DNA from: Qipengyuania atrilutea
GTDB lineage: Bacteria; Pseudomonadota; Alphaproteobacteria; Sphingomonadales; Sphingomonadaceae
Direction: 5' to 3'
Assembly (NCBI RefSeq): GCF_013370205.1
Contig: NZ_JABWGV010000001.1
Span: 744,001 to 808,000 of the forward strand
Length of the DNA stretch: 64,000 nucleotides
Below are positions 44,119-54,198 of this stretch, one piece after another (the stretch's first letter is position 1; each line of letters starts with the position of its first letter). The position numbers and the translations under genes are program-made. A model generated the notes under the pieces. The model was not told the origin of the DNA. It searched no databases and saw only the letters and a program-made list of their open reading frames with translations.

Positions 44119-45132
44119 TCACGGCGCCTTACGCGGCTCCATCGAGCGGGCGAGAATGAGCGAGAAACGGTCTTCGCTGTCGGTCCAGCGTTTTACTGGC
44201 GACCACCCGCCGGACATCAGCAGCAGATTGCTGCTGCGCTCCGTGAACTTGTGGCTGTTCTCCGTATGGATGGTCTCGCCTTCGAGCATCGTGAAACGCT
44301 CGCCCGACAGGGTGAAGGCGATTTCCCGCGTCGCGACCAGATGCATCTCGATCCGCGCGACTTCGTCGTTCCAACGTGCTTCGTGCCGCAAGGCATCGAC
44401 CGGAATGTCGCCGTCGAGTTCGCGGTTCATGCGCCGCGCCACATTGCGATTGAATTCTGCGGTGACGCCGGCCGCATCGTCGTATGCGGCTTTCAGAACC
44501 TCGACATCCTTCACGAGATCCATGCCGATCAAGAGCATCGGCGCGGTACGATCGCCCGAATGTTCTTGCCCTTCGAGCAGGGTCGCACGCATCGAGCGGA
44601 GGAGGTCCACTGCGCTGCTCGCGATCATGTTGCCGATCGTCGATCCGGGGAAGAAGCCGAGCTTGGGCATATCAGAGACTTCGGCCGGCAATTCGACGCG
44701 CCGCATGAAATCGGCTTCGACCGGATAGATCGGCAGGTTCGGAAACTTGCCCTGCAATTGATCGGCCGCTGCACGCAGAAAATCACCTGCAATATCGAGC
44801 GGCACGTAGGCGGCGGGCTCGATCGCGCTCAGCAGCAGCGGGGTCTTCACCGAACTGCCGGAGCCGAATTCCACCACGGCGCGGCCGCTACCGATCAGAT
44901 CGGCAAAGTCCCGCGACTGCGATTCCAGAATTTCGGTTTCCGAACGCGTCGGATAATATTCAGGGACCTCGGTGATGTCCTCGAACAGCTGCGAGCCGGC
45001 GTCGTCGTAAAGCCAGCGCGCGGGAATGGCTTTCTGCTCACCCCGCATTCCCTCCAGCACGTCTTTGCGGAAAGCGCGATCGACCCCGTCCGCGTCGCGC
45101 TCGACCAGGGCAATCCCCTGCGCCTTGTTCAT
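44119..45132 (-). CDS. egtD: Histidine N-alpha-trimethyltransferase
   Basis: A 337-residue SAM-dependent enzyme that trimethylates histidine to hercynine, the first step of ergothioneine synthesis. It shows the EgtD N-terminal IPARWLYDDAGSQLFEDITEVPEYYPTR and the SAM site VEFGSGSSVKTPLLL, with PGSTIGN and a C-terminal TENSHKFT near the histidine pocket. The start ATG at 45132 follows AGGGGC. It lies 16 bases after the egtB stop, forming a two-gene operon egtB-egtD. No egtA/C/E is seen, which is normal for the bacterial EgtB type that uses cysteine or gamma-glutamylcysteine. Confidence 0.93.
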   Translation of the reverse strand: MNKAQGIALVERDADGVDRAFRKDVLEGMRGEQKAIPARWLYDDAGSQLFEDITEVPEYYPTRSETEILESQSRDFADLIGSGRAVVEFGSGSSVKTPLLLSAIEPAAYVPLDIAGDFLRAAADQLQGKFPNLPIYPVEADFMRRVELPAEVSDMPKLGFFPGSTIGNMIASSAVDLLRSMRATLLEGQEHSGDRTAPMLLIGMDLVKDVEVLKAAYDDAAGVTAEFNRNVARRMNRELDGDIPVDALRHEARWNDEVARIEMHLVATREIAFTLSGERFTMLEGETIHTENSHKFTERSSNLLLMSGGWSPVKRWTDSEDRFSLILARSMEPRKAP

Positions 45133-45148
45133 AACCAAGCCCCTGTTA

Positions 45149-46462
45149 TTATATATCTTTTGCGAGGCGCAGGCCGGTAAACTGCCAGCGCTGGTGCGGG
45201 TAGAAGAAGTTGCGATAGGATGCGCGCGAATGCCCGCGTGCGGTTGCGCAGCTCGCTCCGCGCAGGACCACCTGCCCGCTCATGAACTTGCCGTTGTATT
45301 CGCCTACTGCGCCCTCGGCGATCTGGAACCGCGGATAGGGCAGGTAGGCGGACCGGGTGAACTGCCAGCAATCGCCGAACAGTCCGCTGCTGCCGCGAGG
45401 GTGCGGCGCGCCGTCCATGTCGGCGAGCCGGTCGAGCTGGTTTCCCGCATGAGCGTCGTGCGCCGGCGAGGCGGCGGCGCTGTCCTGTCCGCGCGCGATG
45501 GCTTCCCATTCGAATTCGGTCGGAAGTCGGGCTCCCGCCCATGTCGCGTAGGCATCGGCCTCGTAATAGGAGATGTGCGTCACGGGAGCGTTCGGATCGC
45601 GCTTCTGCCAACCGGCAAGCGTAAAGGCGCGCTCATCTTCCCAATAGAGCGGCGCGGTAATCTTCTCTTCGTTGACCCACGCCCATCCATCGGACAGCCA
45701 TAGCGCCGCGTCGCTGTATCCACCCTCGTCGATGAACTGCTGCCACTCGATATTGGTGACGAGCCGGTCGGCGATCGCGAAGGGTTCGAGAATGACGCGG
45801 TGGCGCGGCCCTTCATTATCGTAAGCGAAGCCGTCGCCGTCGTGCCCGATCATGGCAATGCCGCCGGGGTGTTCGTGCCATTCTATTTCTGCCGCAGGGC
45901 TGGCGGATGGGCCGTAAGTATCGTGATAGGCCGGACCGAGCGGGTTCTGGAAAAGCGCATGCTTGATGTCGGTAAGCAGCAATTCCTGATGCTGCTGTTC
46001 ATGAGCGAGGCCCAGGCGAATGAGCGGCGCAAGATCCTCGCGTCCCAGCAATTGCTCCATCGCTTCGGTCACATGATGGCGGTATGCGACGCATTCCTCG
46101 AGCGAGGGACGCGACAGCATTCCCCGCGCGAACCGGTTGATGCGCTCGCCTTCCGCCTCGTAGTAGGAATTGAACAGGAACGGCCATTTCTCGTCGAAGA
46201 GCGTGTAGCCCTCCGCATGATCACGCAGAAGGAACGTCTCCCAGAACCATGTCGTGTGTGCAAGATGCCACTTCGTAGGCGAAGCGTCTTCCATCGACTG
46301 GATCGTCGCATCGGCATCGGACAGCGGCTGCGCCAGTTCTTCGGACAATGCGCGCACACCGGCGAAGGCCGTAGCTGTATCGCCGCTTGTCCAGTCCGCT
46401 TGCCGGCCGCTCCTCACTGCCCCGTCGGATGACGGGCGAGGACGCTGGATCGGCGCGTTCAC
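45149..46462 (-). CDS. egtB: Ergothioneine sulfoxide synthase EgtB
   Basis: A 437-residue nonheme iron enzyme joining hercynine and a thiol. N-terminal DinB-like domain carries the iron ligands: HLAHTTWFWE near residues 65-74 and HEQQHQELL near 154-162 (H-x3-H-x-E). The second half is an FGE/sulfatase-modifying-factor domain (PTEFEWEAIARG, GLFGDCWQFTRSAY, RGASCATARGHSRASYRNFFYPHQRWQFTG split around residue 400). Coupled with egtD 16 bases downstream, it supports ergothioneine production as a thiol antioxidant. Confidence 0.92.
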   Translation of the reverse strand: MNAPIQRPRPSSDGAVRSGRQADWTSGDTATAFAGVRALSEELAQPLSDADATIQSMEDASPTKWHLAHTTWFWETFLLRDHAEGYTLFDEKWPFLFNSYYEAEGERINRFARGMLSRPSLEECVAYRHHVTEAMEQLLGREDLAPLIRLGLAHEQQHQELLLTDIKHALFQNPLGPAYHDTYGPSASPAAEIEWHEHPGGIAMIGHDGDGFAYDNEGPRHRVILEPFAIADRLVTNIEWQQFIDEGGYSDAALWLSDGWAWVNEEKITAPLYWEDERAFTLAGWQKRDPNAPVTHISYYEADAYATWAGARLPTEFEWEAIARGQDSAAASPAHDAHAGNQLDRLADMDGAPHPRGSSGLFGDCWQFTRSAYLPYPRFQIAEGAVGEYNGKFMSGQVVLRGASCATARGHSRASYRNFFYPHQRWQFTGLRLAKDI

Positions 46463-46572
46463 AATTTACTGCGCAGCAGAGGCGCCGGATCAGGGGTATG
46501 CATGGCACGTAGCATAACCAGAATAGTGCCCGGTCCCAAGCTTCGTTCCCGAAAACGCTTTAGCGGTCAGGT

Positions 46573-47946
46573 TTAAGCCGCGTCCGCTTGCGCCAATTCC
46601 ATCTCGCTGTTTAGCATTTCTGCGAGCAGGAACGCCAATTCGAGCGACTGCGCCGCATTGAGGCGCGGGTCGCAATGCGTGTGATAACGGTCGCCCAGCG
46701 CTTCGTCGGTAATTGCTACCGCCCCGCCGACGCACTCCGTCACGTCCTGTCCGGTCATCTCGACATGGATGCCGCCAGGATGGGTCCCTTCGGCCCGATG
46801 AACCGCGAAGAAGCCCTTGGCTTCCGACAGGATCCGGTCGAACGGCCGGGTCTTGTAGCCACTCTCGGATTTGACGACGTTGCCGTGCATCGGATCGCAC
46901 GACCAGACGACGGGGTGCCCTTCCCGCTTCACCGCACGTACCAGCTTCGGCAGGTCTGCCTCTACCTTGTCGTGTCCGAACCGGCTGATGAGCGTGATCC
47001 GGCCCGGCTCGCGCTTCGGATTGAGCGTGTCGAGCAACTTCAGGAGAGCGTCCGGCTCGAGGCTCGGTCCGCACTTCATGCCGAGCGGATTGCCGATGCC
47101 ACGTGCGAACTCGATATGCGCGCTCCCTTCGAAGCGGGTGCGGTCGCCAATCCACACCATGTGCGCGCTCGTGTCGTACCATTCGCCGGTCAGCGAATCC
47201 TGCCGGGTCAGCGCTTCCTCGTACGGCAGCAGCAGCGCTTCATGGCTGGTGTAGAAGCTCGTGCCCTGAAGCTGCGGGACGGTAGCGGGGTCGATTCCGC
47301 AGGCTTCCATGAAGTCGAGCGCTTCGCCGATGCGGTCGGCGGTCAGCGCGAACTTGTCGGCCCAGGGCGAGCGACCCATGAAATCGAGCGTCCACTGGTG
47401 GACCTGACGTAAATTGGCATAGCCGCCGCCAGCAAAGGCGCGCAGCAGGTTGAGCGTCGCCGCGGCCTGCGAGTAGGCGCGGACCATTCGCGCCGGATCG
47501 TTGCGACGGGTTTCCGCACCGAACTCGATCCCGTTGACGTTGTCGCCGAAATAGCTCGGCAACGTGATGCCGTCCTTGGTTTCGGTGTCCGAACTGCGCG
47601 GTTTGGCGAACTGCCCGGCCATGCGTCCGACCTTCACGACCGGTCGCTTGCTCGCGAAGGTCATCACGACTGCCATCTGCAAAAGCACGCGGAAGGTGTC
47701 GCGGATGTTGTTCGGGTGGAATTCGGCGAAGCTTTCGGCGCAGTCGCCGCCTTGGAGCAGGAAGCCCTTGCCGCTCGCGACTTCGGCAAGCTCGGCTTTC
47801 AGCGCGCGGGCTTCGCCGGCGAAGACCAGCGGCGGGTAGCTCGCGAGGGTCGTGACCGCATCGGTCAGCGCGTCCTGATCCTCGTAACGCGGCAGATGCC
47901 GCGCTTCGTGATCTTTCCAGCTATCCTTCGTCCATTGACCCGTCAC
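46573..47946 (-). CDS. DAHP synthase, class II
   Basis: A 457-residue enzyme condensing erythrose-4-phosphate and phosphoenolpyruvate at the entry of the shikimate pathway. Class II marks: [12 protein letters not shown] near residues 60-71 (metal cysteine), [14 protein letters not shown] near 101-114, [18 protein letters not shown] near 240-246, [10 protein letters not shown], and [11 protein letters not shown] near 346-356. It is the plant-like class II form and stands alone, with egtB 110 bases downstream. Likely allosterically controlled, but no specific site can be read. Confidence 0.93.
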   Translation of the reverse strand: MTGQWTKDSWKDHEARHLPRYEDQDALTDAVTTLASYPPLVFAGEARALKAELAEVASGKGFLLQGGDCAESFAEFHPNNIRDTFRVLLQMAVVMTFASKRPVVKVGRMAGQFAKPRSSDTETKDGITLPSYFGDNVNGIEFGAETRRNDPARMVRAYSQAAATLNLLRAFAGGGYANLRQVHQWTLDFMGRSPWADKFALTADRIGEALDFMEACGIDPATVPQLQGTSFYTSHEALLLPYEEALTRQDSLTGEWYDTSAHMVWIGDRTRFEGSAHIEFARGIGNPLGMKCGPSLEPDALLKLLDTLNPKREPGRITLISRFGHDKVEADLPKLVRAVKREGHPVVWSCDPMHGNVVKSESGYKTRPFDRILSEAKGFFAVHRAEGTHPGGIHVEMTGQDVTECVGGAVAITDEALGDRYHTHCDPRLNAAQSLELAFLLAEMLNSEMELAQADAA

Positions 47947-48063
47947 TGCAAACGTCTTTCCTGCTGTTCTGCCCGCTTTGACCCCTTCTAGGGTGCGCTC
48001 GCCCTAACATAGGTTCGCCGTTACCGTCGTCCATGTAATCTTTAAGCGGCGCAAGCTGCCCTG

Positions 48064-51021
48064 TTACCGGCCGGTCTGGACCTCCGGCCGCCGCGTGGAA
48101 AGTTGCTGACCTTCGGGAATGACAGCGATCTTGTACTCCTTTGCCGGATCGAGGAAGCGCGCGGCCAGCGCCTGCATGGCTTCGGGCGTAGTCCTTGAGT
48201 AATCCGCCATCAGCGAACGGGTAAGACCGATCAGCCGGGGGTCCCGCGTCGCGCCTTCGAGTTGGTACAGCCAGAACTGGTTTGCGGTCGAGGCCCGGTT
48301 GATCAGCTGGCGAAGCGGCTCGGTCACGCGGGCAAGTTCGTCCGCCTCGACCGGCGTGCTGGCAAGCTCCGCCGCGATCCGGTCAGCCTCTTCAAAGAAG
48401 ATCGGCACGTCTTCAGGCTTCAGCTGCGCGAATGCAGTGATGCGTCCGCCGCTATCGACATCGGTCGGCCAGTTGGACGAGACGTTGGGCGCATAGCTCG
48501 CGCCCGACCTCTCGCGCATCGCTTCGAGCAGCCGGTTGTTGAACAGCTGGGTGAGAATTTCGAGCTGCCGCGACAGGCGCAGATCATCGACCCCGCCTCC
48601 ACTCGGCCATGCGACGACCGCCGCAGCCTGATCGGGGTCGCCGCGGTGCGTCAGGACCGTCGGCGCTTCCTGGGCAGCGGGGAAAGCGATCTCGCTCGCC
48701 TCTAGGTCCGCATCGACTTCCCGCGGCTCAAGCGCGCCGAAGGTCCGTGAAAGGTCCGCAACCGCTGCATCCGCATCGAAATCGCCAAAGATGATGACCT
48801 CGACCGGCCCTTCCGCCAGCACCGGCTCCCAGGTTTCGCGGAAGCCTTCGGGCGTCAGCCCTGCGAGCGTTTGCGGAGTAGGCGTCGCGAAACGCGTATC
48901 CTTGTCGCGCAGCAGATATTCGAGATCGCGGCTCAGCACGCCGCCGGGATTCGTCTCGTAGCTTTCGTAGGCGATCCGCGCGGCGGCGATATTGCGCTGC
49001 ACAGGGTTCGGGTCCCAGCGCGGCATGTCGAGCTTCGCGGCGAACAGGTAGAGCTGGTCGGCGAGATCCTCTTTCCGCGTCTGAGCCGAGAATACGAACG
49101 CGCCCTCGTCCACTTCGAAATCGAACCCCATCTTACGTCCGGTGGTGATCCGGTCGATCTCTTCCTGGCCCAGTTCGCCGATACCCGACCCTACGAGAGC
49201 GCCCTGCGCCAAGTTGATATACGGTCCGTCAGCCGCATCGAAGGCCTGGAAGCCCGAGCCGAACCGGACGTTGACCGACACGCGTCCCGGCTCGGAACCG
49301 TGCGCCCAGAGCAGCGCCTTCACGCCGTTCGCGAACTGGATCTGCTCGATGCCGAACAGCCCGGTAGGCTGGCGCGCGACGACTTCGCCGGGCTCGCCAA
49401 TTGGCGGCAGGTCCGCAAAGCTGATGGTGCTCGCTGCAAGGCGCGCATTCTCATCCGCGGTGACTTTCTTCAACAAAGCCGTCCGGACGGTTGCCGGCTT
49501 GGCTTCGCTTGCATCGGGGGTCAGATAGGCCCCGCGGATGACCGTACCGTCGAAGAGCGCCCTGGTATGTTCGAGCACGCGCGCAGGCGTGATCTTTTCG
49601 GTCATGCCGCGGAACACCTGCAGCACCGTTTCGGGCGATGCCGTCGTCTCGCGGATATCGACCGCTTCGACGATGTTGTCGGCAAGCTCGGCTCCGGACT
49701 GAACCGAAGCCTGCTCCACGCTGCTCTGGAAGACGACATCGAACTCGGCGATCTCGCGGGCGATCTCCTCATCCGAAGGCGGCGTCTTGAGCGCATCGGC
49801 GATCACGCCGCGGACATCGTCGAGCGCGCCCTGCCAGTCTCCCCCGAGCGGCGCGAAGCTGACGAAGGTCGCATCCGCGCTTCGGCTTATGTCGTCCTGC
49901 TGGACCTGCGCGTAGAGATATTCGCCGCCCGCGCGCGCCCGCGCTTCGAGCCGCCGGTTGATGAGCGCCTGCGCGATGGCATCGACGAGCAACCCTTCGT
50001 TGTACTCGATCGTATCGACGACCGGCCGCCATGGCCGCATGACGCCATAGGTAAAACTGCGCGGCAGATCGGGTTCGACAATCACGGCCGTCTCGCCGAC
50101 CGGATTGGAGGATTTGGCGCCTTTGGGAGCGACCGGATCGCCAAAATCTGGTGCCTCCACGTGCTTGCCCTCGGCTTGCCAGTCGCCGAACCATTTTTCG
50201 ATCAGACCGGCGAAGAGCATCGGGTCGATGTCGCCAGCAACGGAAATGACCGTGTTCTCGGGCCGGTACCAGCGCCGGTGAAATTCCTGCAACGTCTCAG
50301 GCGTAGCGCCCGACAATGTTTCGGGCGTCCCGATCGGCAGTCGTTCGGCAAGCCGCTGTCCGGCGAACAAGGTCGTACGCGTCTGTTCCGCAGCGCGCTC
50401 TCCCGCCCCACCCCGCTCGCGCTTTTCGGCAAGTACGATCGGTAATTCGGCAGCAAGATTGGACTGCGTCAGCTTGGGTTCGCGGACCATGCCCGACAGC
50501 AGTTTGAAGCTCTCTGCCACCTTCTCGGGCGAGGCATTCGGCAGATCGAGTTTGTAGACCGTATGGGTGAAGCTTGTCTCGGCATTGGTGTCGCTGCCGA
50601 ACGTCGCGCCAAGGCGCTGCCACATCGGAATGGCTTCACCGGGCCCAAGATATTTACTTTCGCGGAACAACAGATGTTCGAGGAAGTGCGCGAACCCGCG
50701 TTCCTTGTTGCGCTCGTGGAGCGAGCCCGCGTCGATCCGGATACGAATGGCGACCTGTCCCGGCGGAACGCCGTTGTGGCGCACCGCATAGCGCAAACCG
50801 TTGTCCATTTCGCCGAACAGCCACTCCCGGTCGACCGGGATATCGCTGCCCTCGTAGAGCCACGTTTCCTCATCGCCGGTCTGCAGCGCCTGCGGCGGGG
50901 GAGCGAGCGGTTCGCTCTCGGTTTGCTCGAGTTGAACGACGTCCTGCGCCGCGATCGGCATGGGCAGGACGAAGGGAAGGAATAGCGAAAGACAGGCGAC
51001 TGCGCGCGGACGTATGCTCAT
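48064..51021 (-). CDS. M16 family zinc metallopeptidase, two-domain
   Basis: A 985-residue exported peptidase of the pitrilysin/insulinase family. A signal peptide of about 25 residues precedes a polar linker. The inverted zinc motif GFAHFLEHLLF carries HxxEH near residues 112-116, with the third ligand glutamate about 75 residues on (ELPIVLAEKRE). A second M16 pair follows (about residues 540-950), lacking the zinc motif, as in full-length pitrilysins. Cleaves peptides in the periplasm. Start uncertain: an ATG three codons upstream is also possible. It is divergent from nfuA across about 109 bases. Confidence 0.9.
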   Translation of the reverse strand: MSIRPRAVACLSLFLPFVLPMPIAAQDVVQLEQTESEPLAPPPQALQTGDEETWLYEGSDIPVDREWLFGEMDNGLRYAVRHNGVPPGQVAIRIRIDAGSLHERNKERGFAHFLEHLLFRESKYLGPGEAIPMWQRLGATFGSDTNAETSFTHTVYKLDLPNASPEKVAESFKLLSGMVREPKLTQSNLAAELPIVLAEKRERGGAGERAAEQTRTTLFAGQRLAERLPIGTPETLSGATPETLQEFHRRWYRPENTVISVAGDIDPMLFAGLIEKWFGDWQAEGKHVEAPDFGDPVAPKGAKSSNPVGETAVIVEPDLPRSFTYGVMRPWRPVVDTIEYNEGLLVDAIAQALINRRLEARARAGGEYLYAQVQQDDISRSADATFVSFAPLGGDWQGALDDVRGVIADALKTPPSDEEIAREIAEFDVVFQSSVEQASVQSGAELADNIVEAVDIRETTASPETVLQVFRGMTEKITPARVLEHTRALFDGTVIRGAYLTPDASEAKPATVRTALLKKVTADENARLAASTISFADLPPIGEPGEVVARQPTGLFGIEQIQFANGVKALLWAHGSEPGRVSVNVRFGSGFQAFDAADGPYINLAQGALVGSGIGELGQEEIDRITTGRKMGFDFEVDEGAFVFSAQTRKEDLADQLYLFAAKLDMPRWDPNPVQRNIAAARIAYESYETNPGGVLSRDLEYLLRDKDTRFATPTPQTLAGLTPEGFRETWEPVLAEGPVEVIIFGDFDADAAVADLSRTFGALEPREVDADLEASEIAFPAAQEAPTVLTHRGDPDQAAAVVAWPSGGGVDDLRLSRQLEILTQLFNNRLLEAMRERSGASYAPNVSSNWPTDVDSGGRITAFAQLKPEDVPIFFEEADRIAAELASTPVEADELARVTEPLRQLINRASTANQFWLYQLEGATRDPRLIGLTRSLMADYSRTTPEAMQALAARFLDPAKEYKIAVIPEGQQLSTRRPEVQTGR

Positions 51022-51130
51022 GGGCCGCATATAGGTTGGGGGCAGGTGAAGGTGTAGTGAATGTCAGAGGCTTTTTTGCGCCGCTCCGCTGCGTCTTGCA
51101 GCAGCACTCTGGCGTGCCTACATTTGGCGC

Positions 51131-51712
51131 ATGTTTATCGAGACCGAAACGACGCCCAATCCCGCGAGCCTGAAGTTTCTTCCCGGACAGCAGGTCATGC
51201 CTTCCGGCACGCGCGAGTTCGCCTCGCCCGAGGCGGCCGAAGCGAGCCCGCTCGCACAAGCGCTCTTTGACACGGGAGAGGTCGTGAACGTCTTCTTCGG
51301 CGGCGATTTCATATCCGTCACCGCCGCCCCCGGGGTCAATTGGAGCACGCTCAAACCGCAGGTACTTTCGATCCTGCTCGACCATTACGCCTCGCAGGCA
51401 CCGCTCTTCGCGCCCGGGACGGCGGCGGGTATTTCCGTCCCGCCGGAAGCGGAAATGCAGGTCGAGGAAGATCCCGCCGACAAGGAAATCATCGAGCAGA
51501 TCAACGATCTCCTCGACGAGCGCGTGCGTCCCGCCGTCGCCGGCGACGGCGGCGACATCGCCTACCGGGGCTACAAGGACGGCGTAGTCTACCTCACCAT
51601 GCAGGGCGCCTGCTCGGGTTGTCCGTCCTCCACCGCGACGCTGAAGCACGGCATCGAGGGGCTGCTCAAACATTACATCCCCGAAGTCACCGAAGTGCGC
51701 GCCGCTGGCTGA
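51131..51712 (+). CDS. nfuA: Fe-S scaffold protein NfuA
   Basis: A 193-residue protein with an Nfu N-terminal domain (MFIETETTPNPASLKFLPG through GVNWSTLKP) and a C-terminal NifU domain holding the CxxC cluster site GACSGCPSST near residues 159-168, which binds a 4Fe-4S cluster for delivery to target enzymes. Length is normal for the alphaproteobacterial form. No ribosome-binding site is obvious upstream of the ATG at 51131. It starts the run nfuA, nitroreductase, tsaB, rimI. Confidence 0.94.
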   Translation: MFIETETTPNPASLKFLPGQQVMPSGTREFASPEAAEASPLAQALFDTGEVVNVFFGGDFISVTAAPGVNWSTLKPQVLSILLDHYASQAPLFAPGTAAGISVPPEAEMQVEEDPADKEIIEQINDLLDERVRPAVAGDGGDIAYRGYKDGVVYLTMQGACSGCPSSTATLKHGIEGLLKHYIPEVTEVRAAG

Positions 51713-51794
51713 AAACCGCCGCTTTCGGCACTTTTGCCCACGCCGGCAGTATTGAACGGTACGGACGGACAATTCGAAAGCACAAGGACCCTTC

Positions 51795-52403
51795 ATGCCG
51801 ATCAAATTCCACGACCACGTTCTCAGCGACGATGCGCTCGACCAGATTTTCCGCGAAGCGCGCTCCTACAACGGATGGCTCGACAAGGACGTGAGCGAAC
51901 AGCAGATTGCCGATATCTACGAGCTGCTGAAGATGGGTCCGACTTCCGCCAATATGCAGCCCGGCCGGTTCATCTGGTGCAAGTCAAAGGAATCGAAAGA
52001 GCGGCTCGCCGAGCATGCATCCGACAATAACAAGGACAAGGTCCGCACGGCGCCCGTCTGCGTGATCATCGGCTACGACATCGATTTCCACGAGCATCTG
52101 CCGTGGCTCTTCCCGCACACCGATGCGAAGAGCTGGTTCGAAGGCGACGAGGATGGCCGCAAGGAAGGCGCATCGCGGAATAGCGCCTTGCAGGGCGCTT
52201 ACCTCCTGATTGCCGCACGCGCGATCGGGCTGGACTGCGGACCCATGTCGGGGGTCGATCTCGATGCAGTCACGAAGGACTTCTTCGCCGACGAGCCAAA
52301 GTACCGCGCCGACTGGATCTGCTCGATCGGATACGGCGACGAAACGACGATATTCGACCGCAGTCCGCGGCCGGACTTCGATAAGTTCAACCGCGTGATC
52401 TGA
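51795..52403 (+). CDS. RutE-like malonic semialdehyde reductase / nitroreductase
   Basis: A 202-residue flavin enzyme. It has LKMGPTSANMQPGRF near residues 46-60, the FMN-binding region, and QGAYLLIAARAIGLDCGPMSGVD near 134-156, matching RutE/HadB-like members of the nitroreductase family. RutE reduces 3-oxopropanoate in pyrimidine breakdown; without rut genes nearby, a general quinone or nitro reductase role is equally likely. It lies 82 bases after nfuA and 18 before tsaB. Confidence 0.85.
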   Translation: MPIKFHDHVLSDDALDQIFREARSYNGWLDKDVSEQQIADIYELLKMGPTSANMQPGRFIWCKSKESKERLAEHASDNNKDKVRTAPVCVIIGYDIDFHEHLPWLFPHTDAKSWFEGDEDGRKEGASRNSALQGAYLLIAARAIGLDCGPMSGVDLDAVTKDFFADEPKYRADWICSIGYGDETTIFDRSPRPDFDKFNRVI

Positions 52404-52421
52404 CACCGGGAAAGCAAGTTC

Positions 52422-53033
52422 ATGCGGACCCTGGTCATCGAAACCGCGACCGAAGCTTGCTCGATTGCCCTGTTCGAGGATGACGCGCTGCTTGGTAGCG
52501 ACCACCGCGTTTTTGGCAGGGGCCATGCGGAACATCTCGTCCCCATGATCTCTGACCTGCCTGGCAAGGGCCGGGCGGAGCGTATCTGCGTGTCGCTCGG
52601 CCCCGGTAGCTTCACGGGAAGCCGCATCGGCATTGCGGCGGCACGCTCGCTCGGAATCGCATGGAGAAGCGAGGTATTTGGTTTCCCGACGCTCGCACTC
52701 GTTGCCGCGAATGCTCGCACAGAAGGGAAGCGTCAGGCCGTGGCGGTGGCAATGAACGGCGGGCATGGGGAATGGTTCGTGCAATCGTTCGACGAGAGCG
52801 GGCTTCCGCGCGCAGCGCACTGCTCGCGCACATCAGACGACGCGGTCGCAGTAATGGCGGACGAATTGGTGGCCGGTACGAAAGCCAGCGCATTGATCGA
52901 AGCACGCGGCTACGGCACGGCCCTTGAAGCACATCCAGACGCACGGCTCTTCGACTTGCTGCCCCCTTCCTTGCTTACCGAAAATCTTGCGCCGCTTTAC
53001 GGACGCGCTCCCGATGCGAAGGTGCCGGCATGA
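52422..53033 (+). CDS. tsaB: tRNA threonylcarbamoyladenosine protein TsaB
   Basis: A 203-residue ASKHA-fold protein that supports TsaD in t6A37 tRNA modification. It begins MRTLVIETATEACSIAL and contains VSLGPGSFTGSRIGIAAARSLG near residues 57-78, the TsaB nucleotide-fold signature. It overlaps rimI by four bases (ATGA), the usual tsaB-rimI pair. The C-terminus is a little short of the E. coli form but in range for alphaproteobacteria. Confidence 0.92.
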   Translation: MRTLVIETATEACSIALFEDDALLGSDHRVFGRGHAEHLVPMISDLPGKGRAERICVSLGPGSFTGSRIGIAAARSLGIAWRSEVFGFPTLALVAANARTEGKRQAVAVAMNGGHGEWFVQSFDESGLPRAAHCSRTSDDAVAVMADELVAGTKASALIEARGYGTALEAHPDARLFDLLPPSLLTENLAPLYGRAPDAKVPA

Positions 53034-53518
53034 ATTTGCCGCTCCTTAAAGCCGAGCAGGAAGACGACGTCGACCGCATGATGTCGGTGATGGAAGACGC
53101 TTTCGATGCGCATTGGGGCGAAGCATGGAACAGGCGGCAGCTCTCGGACAGCTTAATTTCGCCTGCGACGCACTACCTGCTCATCGCTGCCGATGGCGAA
53201 ACACCGAAGTCGGGCGAGCCGGCAGCGGGCTTTCTCCTGTCGCGATGCATCGCGGGAGAAGAAGAAATGCTGCTCGTCGCCGTTCGGCGCGAATATCAAG
53301 GGCGCGGCCTCGGTTCGAAACTGATTGAGCGCTTCTGCACTGCCGCACGGGAACGAGGCGCAAGCGAACTCTTTCTGGAGATGCGGCATAACAACCCGGC
53401 GCGGTCGCTTTACGAAGCCAACGGATTTACGCCGATAGGCCGGCGCGCGAACTATTATACTTTGAAAAGTCGAGAAAAAGCCGACGCCATTACATATTCC
53501 AAGAAGTTACCCGGATAA
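53030..53518 (+). CDS. rimI: Ribosomal-protein-alanine acetyltransferase RimI-like
   Basis: A 162-residue GNAT acetyltransferase, acetylating the N-terminal alanine of ribosomal protein S18. The acetyl-CoA loop is VRREYQGRGLGSKLI near residues 86-100, followed by ELFLEMRHNNPARSLYEANGFTPIGRRANYY, with the tyrosine acid near the C-terminus. Its start overlaps the tsaB stop (ATGA). It is followed by a 133-base spacer and mucR. Confidence 0.9.
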   Translation: MNLPLLKAEQEDDVDRMMSVMEDAFDAHWGEAWNRRQLSDSLISPATHYLLIAADGETPKSGEPAAGFLLSRCIAGEEEMLLVAVRREYQGRGLGSKLIERFCTAARERGASELFLEMRHNNPARSLYEANGFTPIGRRANYYTLKSREKADAITYSKKLPG

Positions 53519-53651
53519 CTTTCATTTCGAGACACAAGATACTGCACTGTCTCTCTTGAATTTCCGCACTACATGCACGATATGCGGCGCATCTTGTCAT
53601 GTCCCAAGACAGGGTTGCACACGTCACTAAAAGATAAGGAACGACGAGAGA

Positions 53652-54092
53652 ATGGAAAACATGCAGAGCGACATGGCCGAAACGCTTATTACGCTGACGT
53701 CCGATATTGTTGCTGCTCACGTAAGCAACAACAGCGTCGCAGTCGAAGATGTCCCGACCCTCATTACAAACGTCTATCAGGCGCTGGCTAATGTCGGCGG
53801 CGAGCAAACGACTGAAGAAGAACGTCCCGAACCGGCTGTATCCGTTCGCTCTTCGGTAAAGAAAGACAACATCGTCTGCCTTGATTGCGGTAAGAAGATG
53901 AAGATGCTGAAGCGGCATCTTGCAACCGAGCACGACATGACGCCGGCCGAGTACCGCGAGCGCTGGGATCTCGGAGCCGATTATCCGATGGTTGCACCGG
54001 CATATGCGGAAACGCGGCGCGACTTGGCCAAGAAAATTGGCCTCGGTCGGCAGCCCGGGCAAAAGCGTGGGCGCCGCAAGAAAGCCGAATGA
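53652..54092 (+). CDS. mucR: MucR/Ros-family zinc-finger regulator
   Basis: A 146-residue nucleoid-like regulator of surface polysaccharide, motility and cell-cycle genes in alphaproteobacteria. N-terminal oligomerisation helix through residue 50, acidic linker, then a C2H2-type zinc finger CLDCGKKMKMLKRHLATEH near residues 76-94 and the conserved MTPAEYRERW block. The C-terminus is basic (GQKRGRRKK). The start at 53652 follows AAGGAA with poor spacing; in-frame ATGs also lie at codons 4 and 8. It is followed by a large hairpin, then fur. Confidence 0.93.
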   Translation: MENMQSDMAETLITLTSDIVAAHVSNNSVAVEDVPTLITNVYQALANVGGEQTTEEERPEPAVSVRSSVKKDNIVCLDCGKKMKMLKRHLATEHDMTPAEYRERWDLGADYPMVAPAYAETRRDLAKKIGLGRQPGQKRGRRKKAE

Positions 54093-54119
54093 TCGCCTCT
54101 ACTTTTACCGGAATGCTTG

Positions 54120-54162
54120 AGTGCGGCGCGCACGGTCTCTAACACTGACCGAACGCCGCACT
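54120..54162 (+). terminator. Large hairpin between mucR and fur
   Basis: GTGCGGCG (54121-54128) pairs with CGCCGCAC (54154-54161), extended by the flanking A-T pair, and inside it CGGTC (54133-54137) pairs with GACCG (54147-54151). It lies 28 bases after the mucR stop and 37 before fur. Only a weak T stretch (TTAT) follows, so termination may be partial; a structured RNA processing site is also possible. Confidence 0.5.
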
Positions 54163-54198
54163 TATCACGCGGCTTCCACCTAGCTTCAGGGGCAGGAA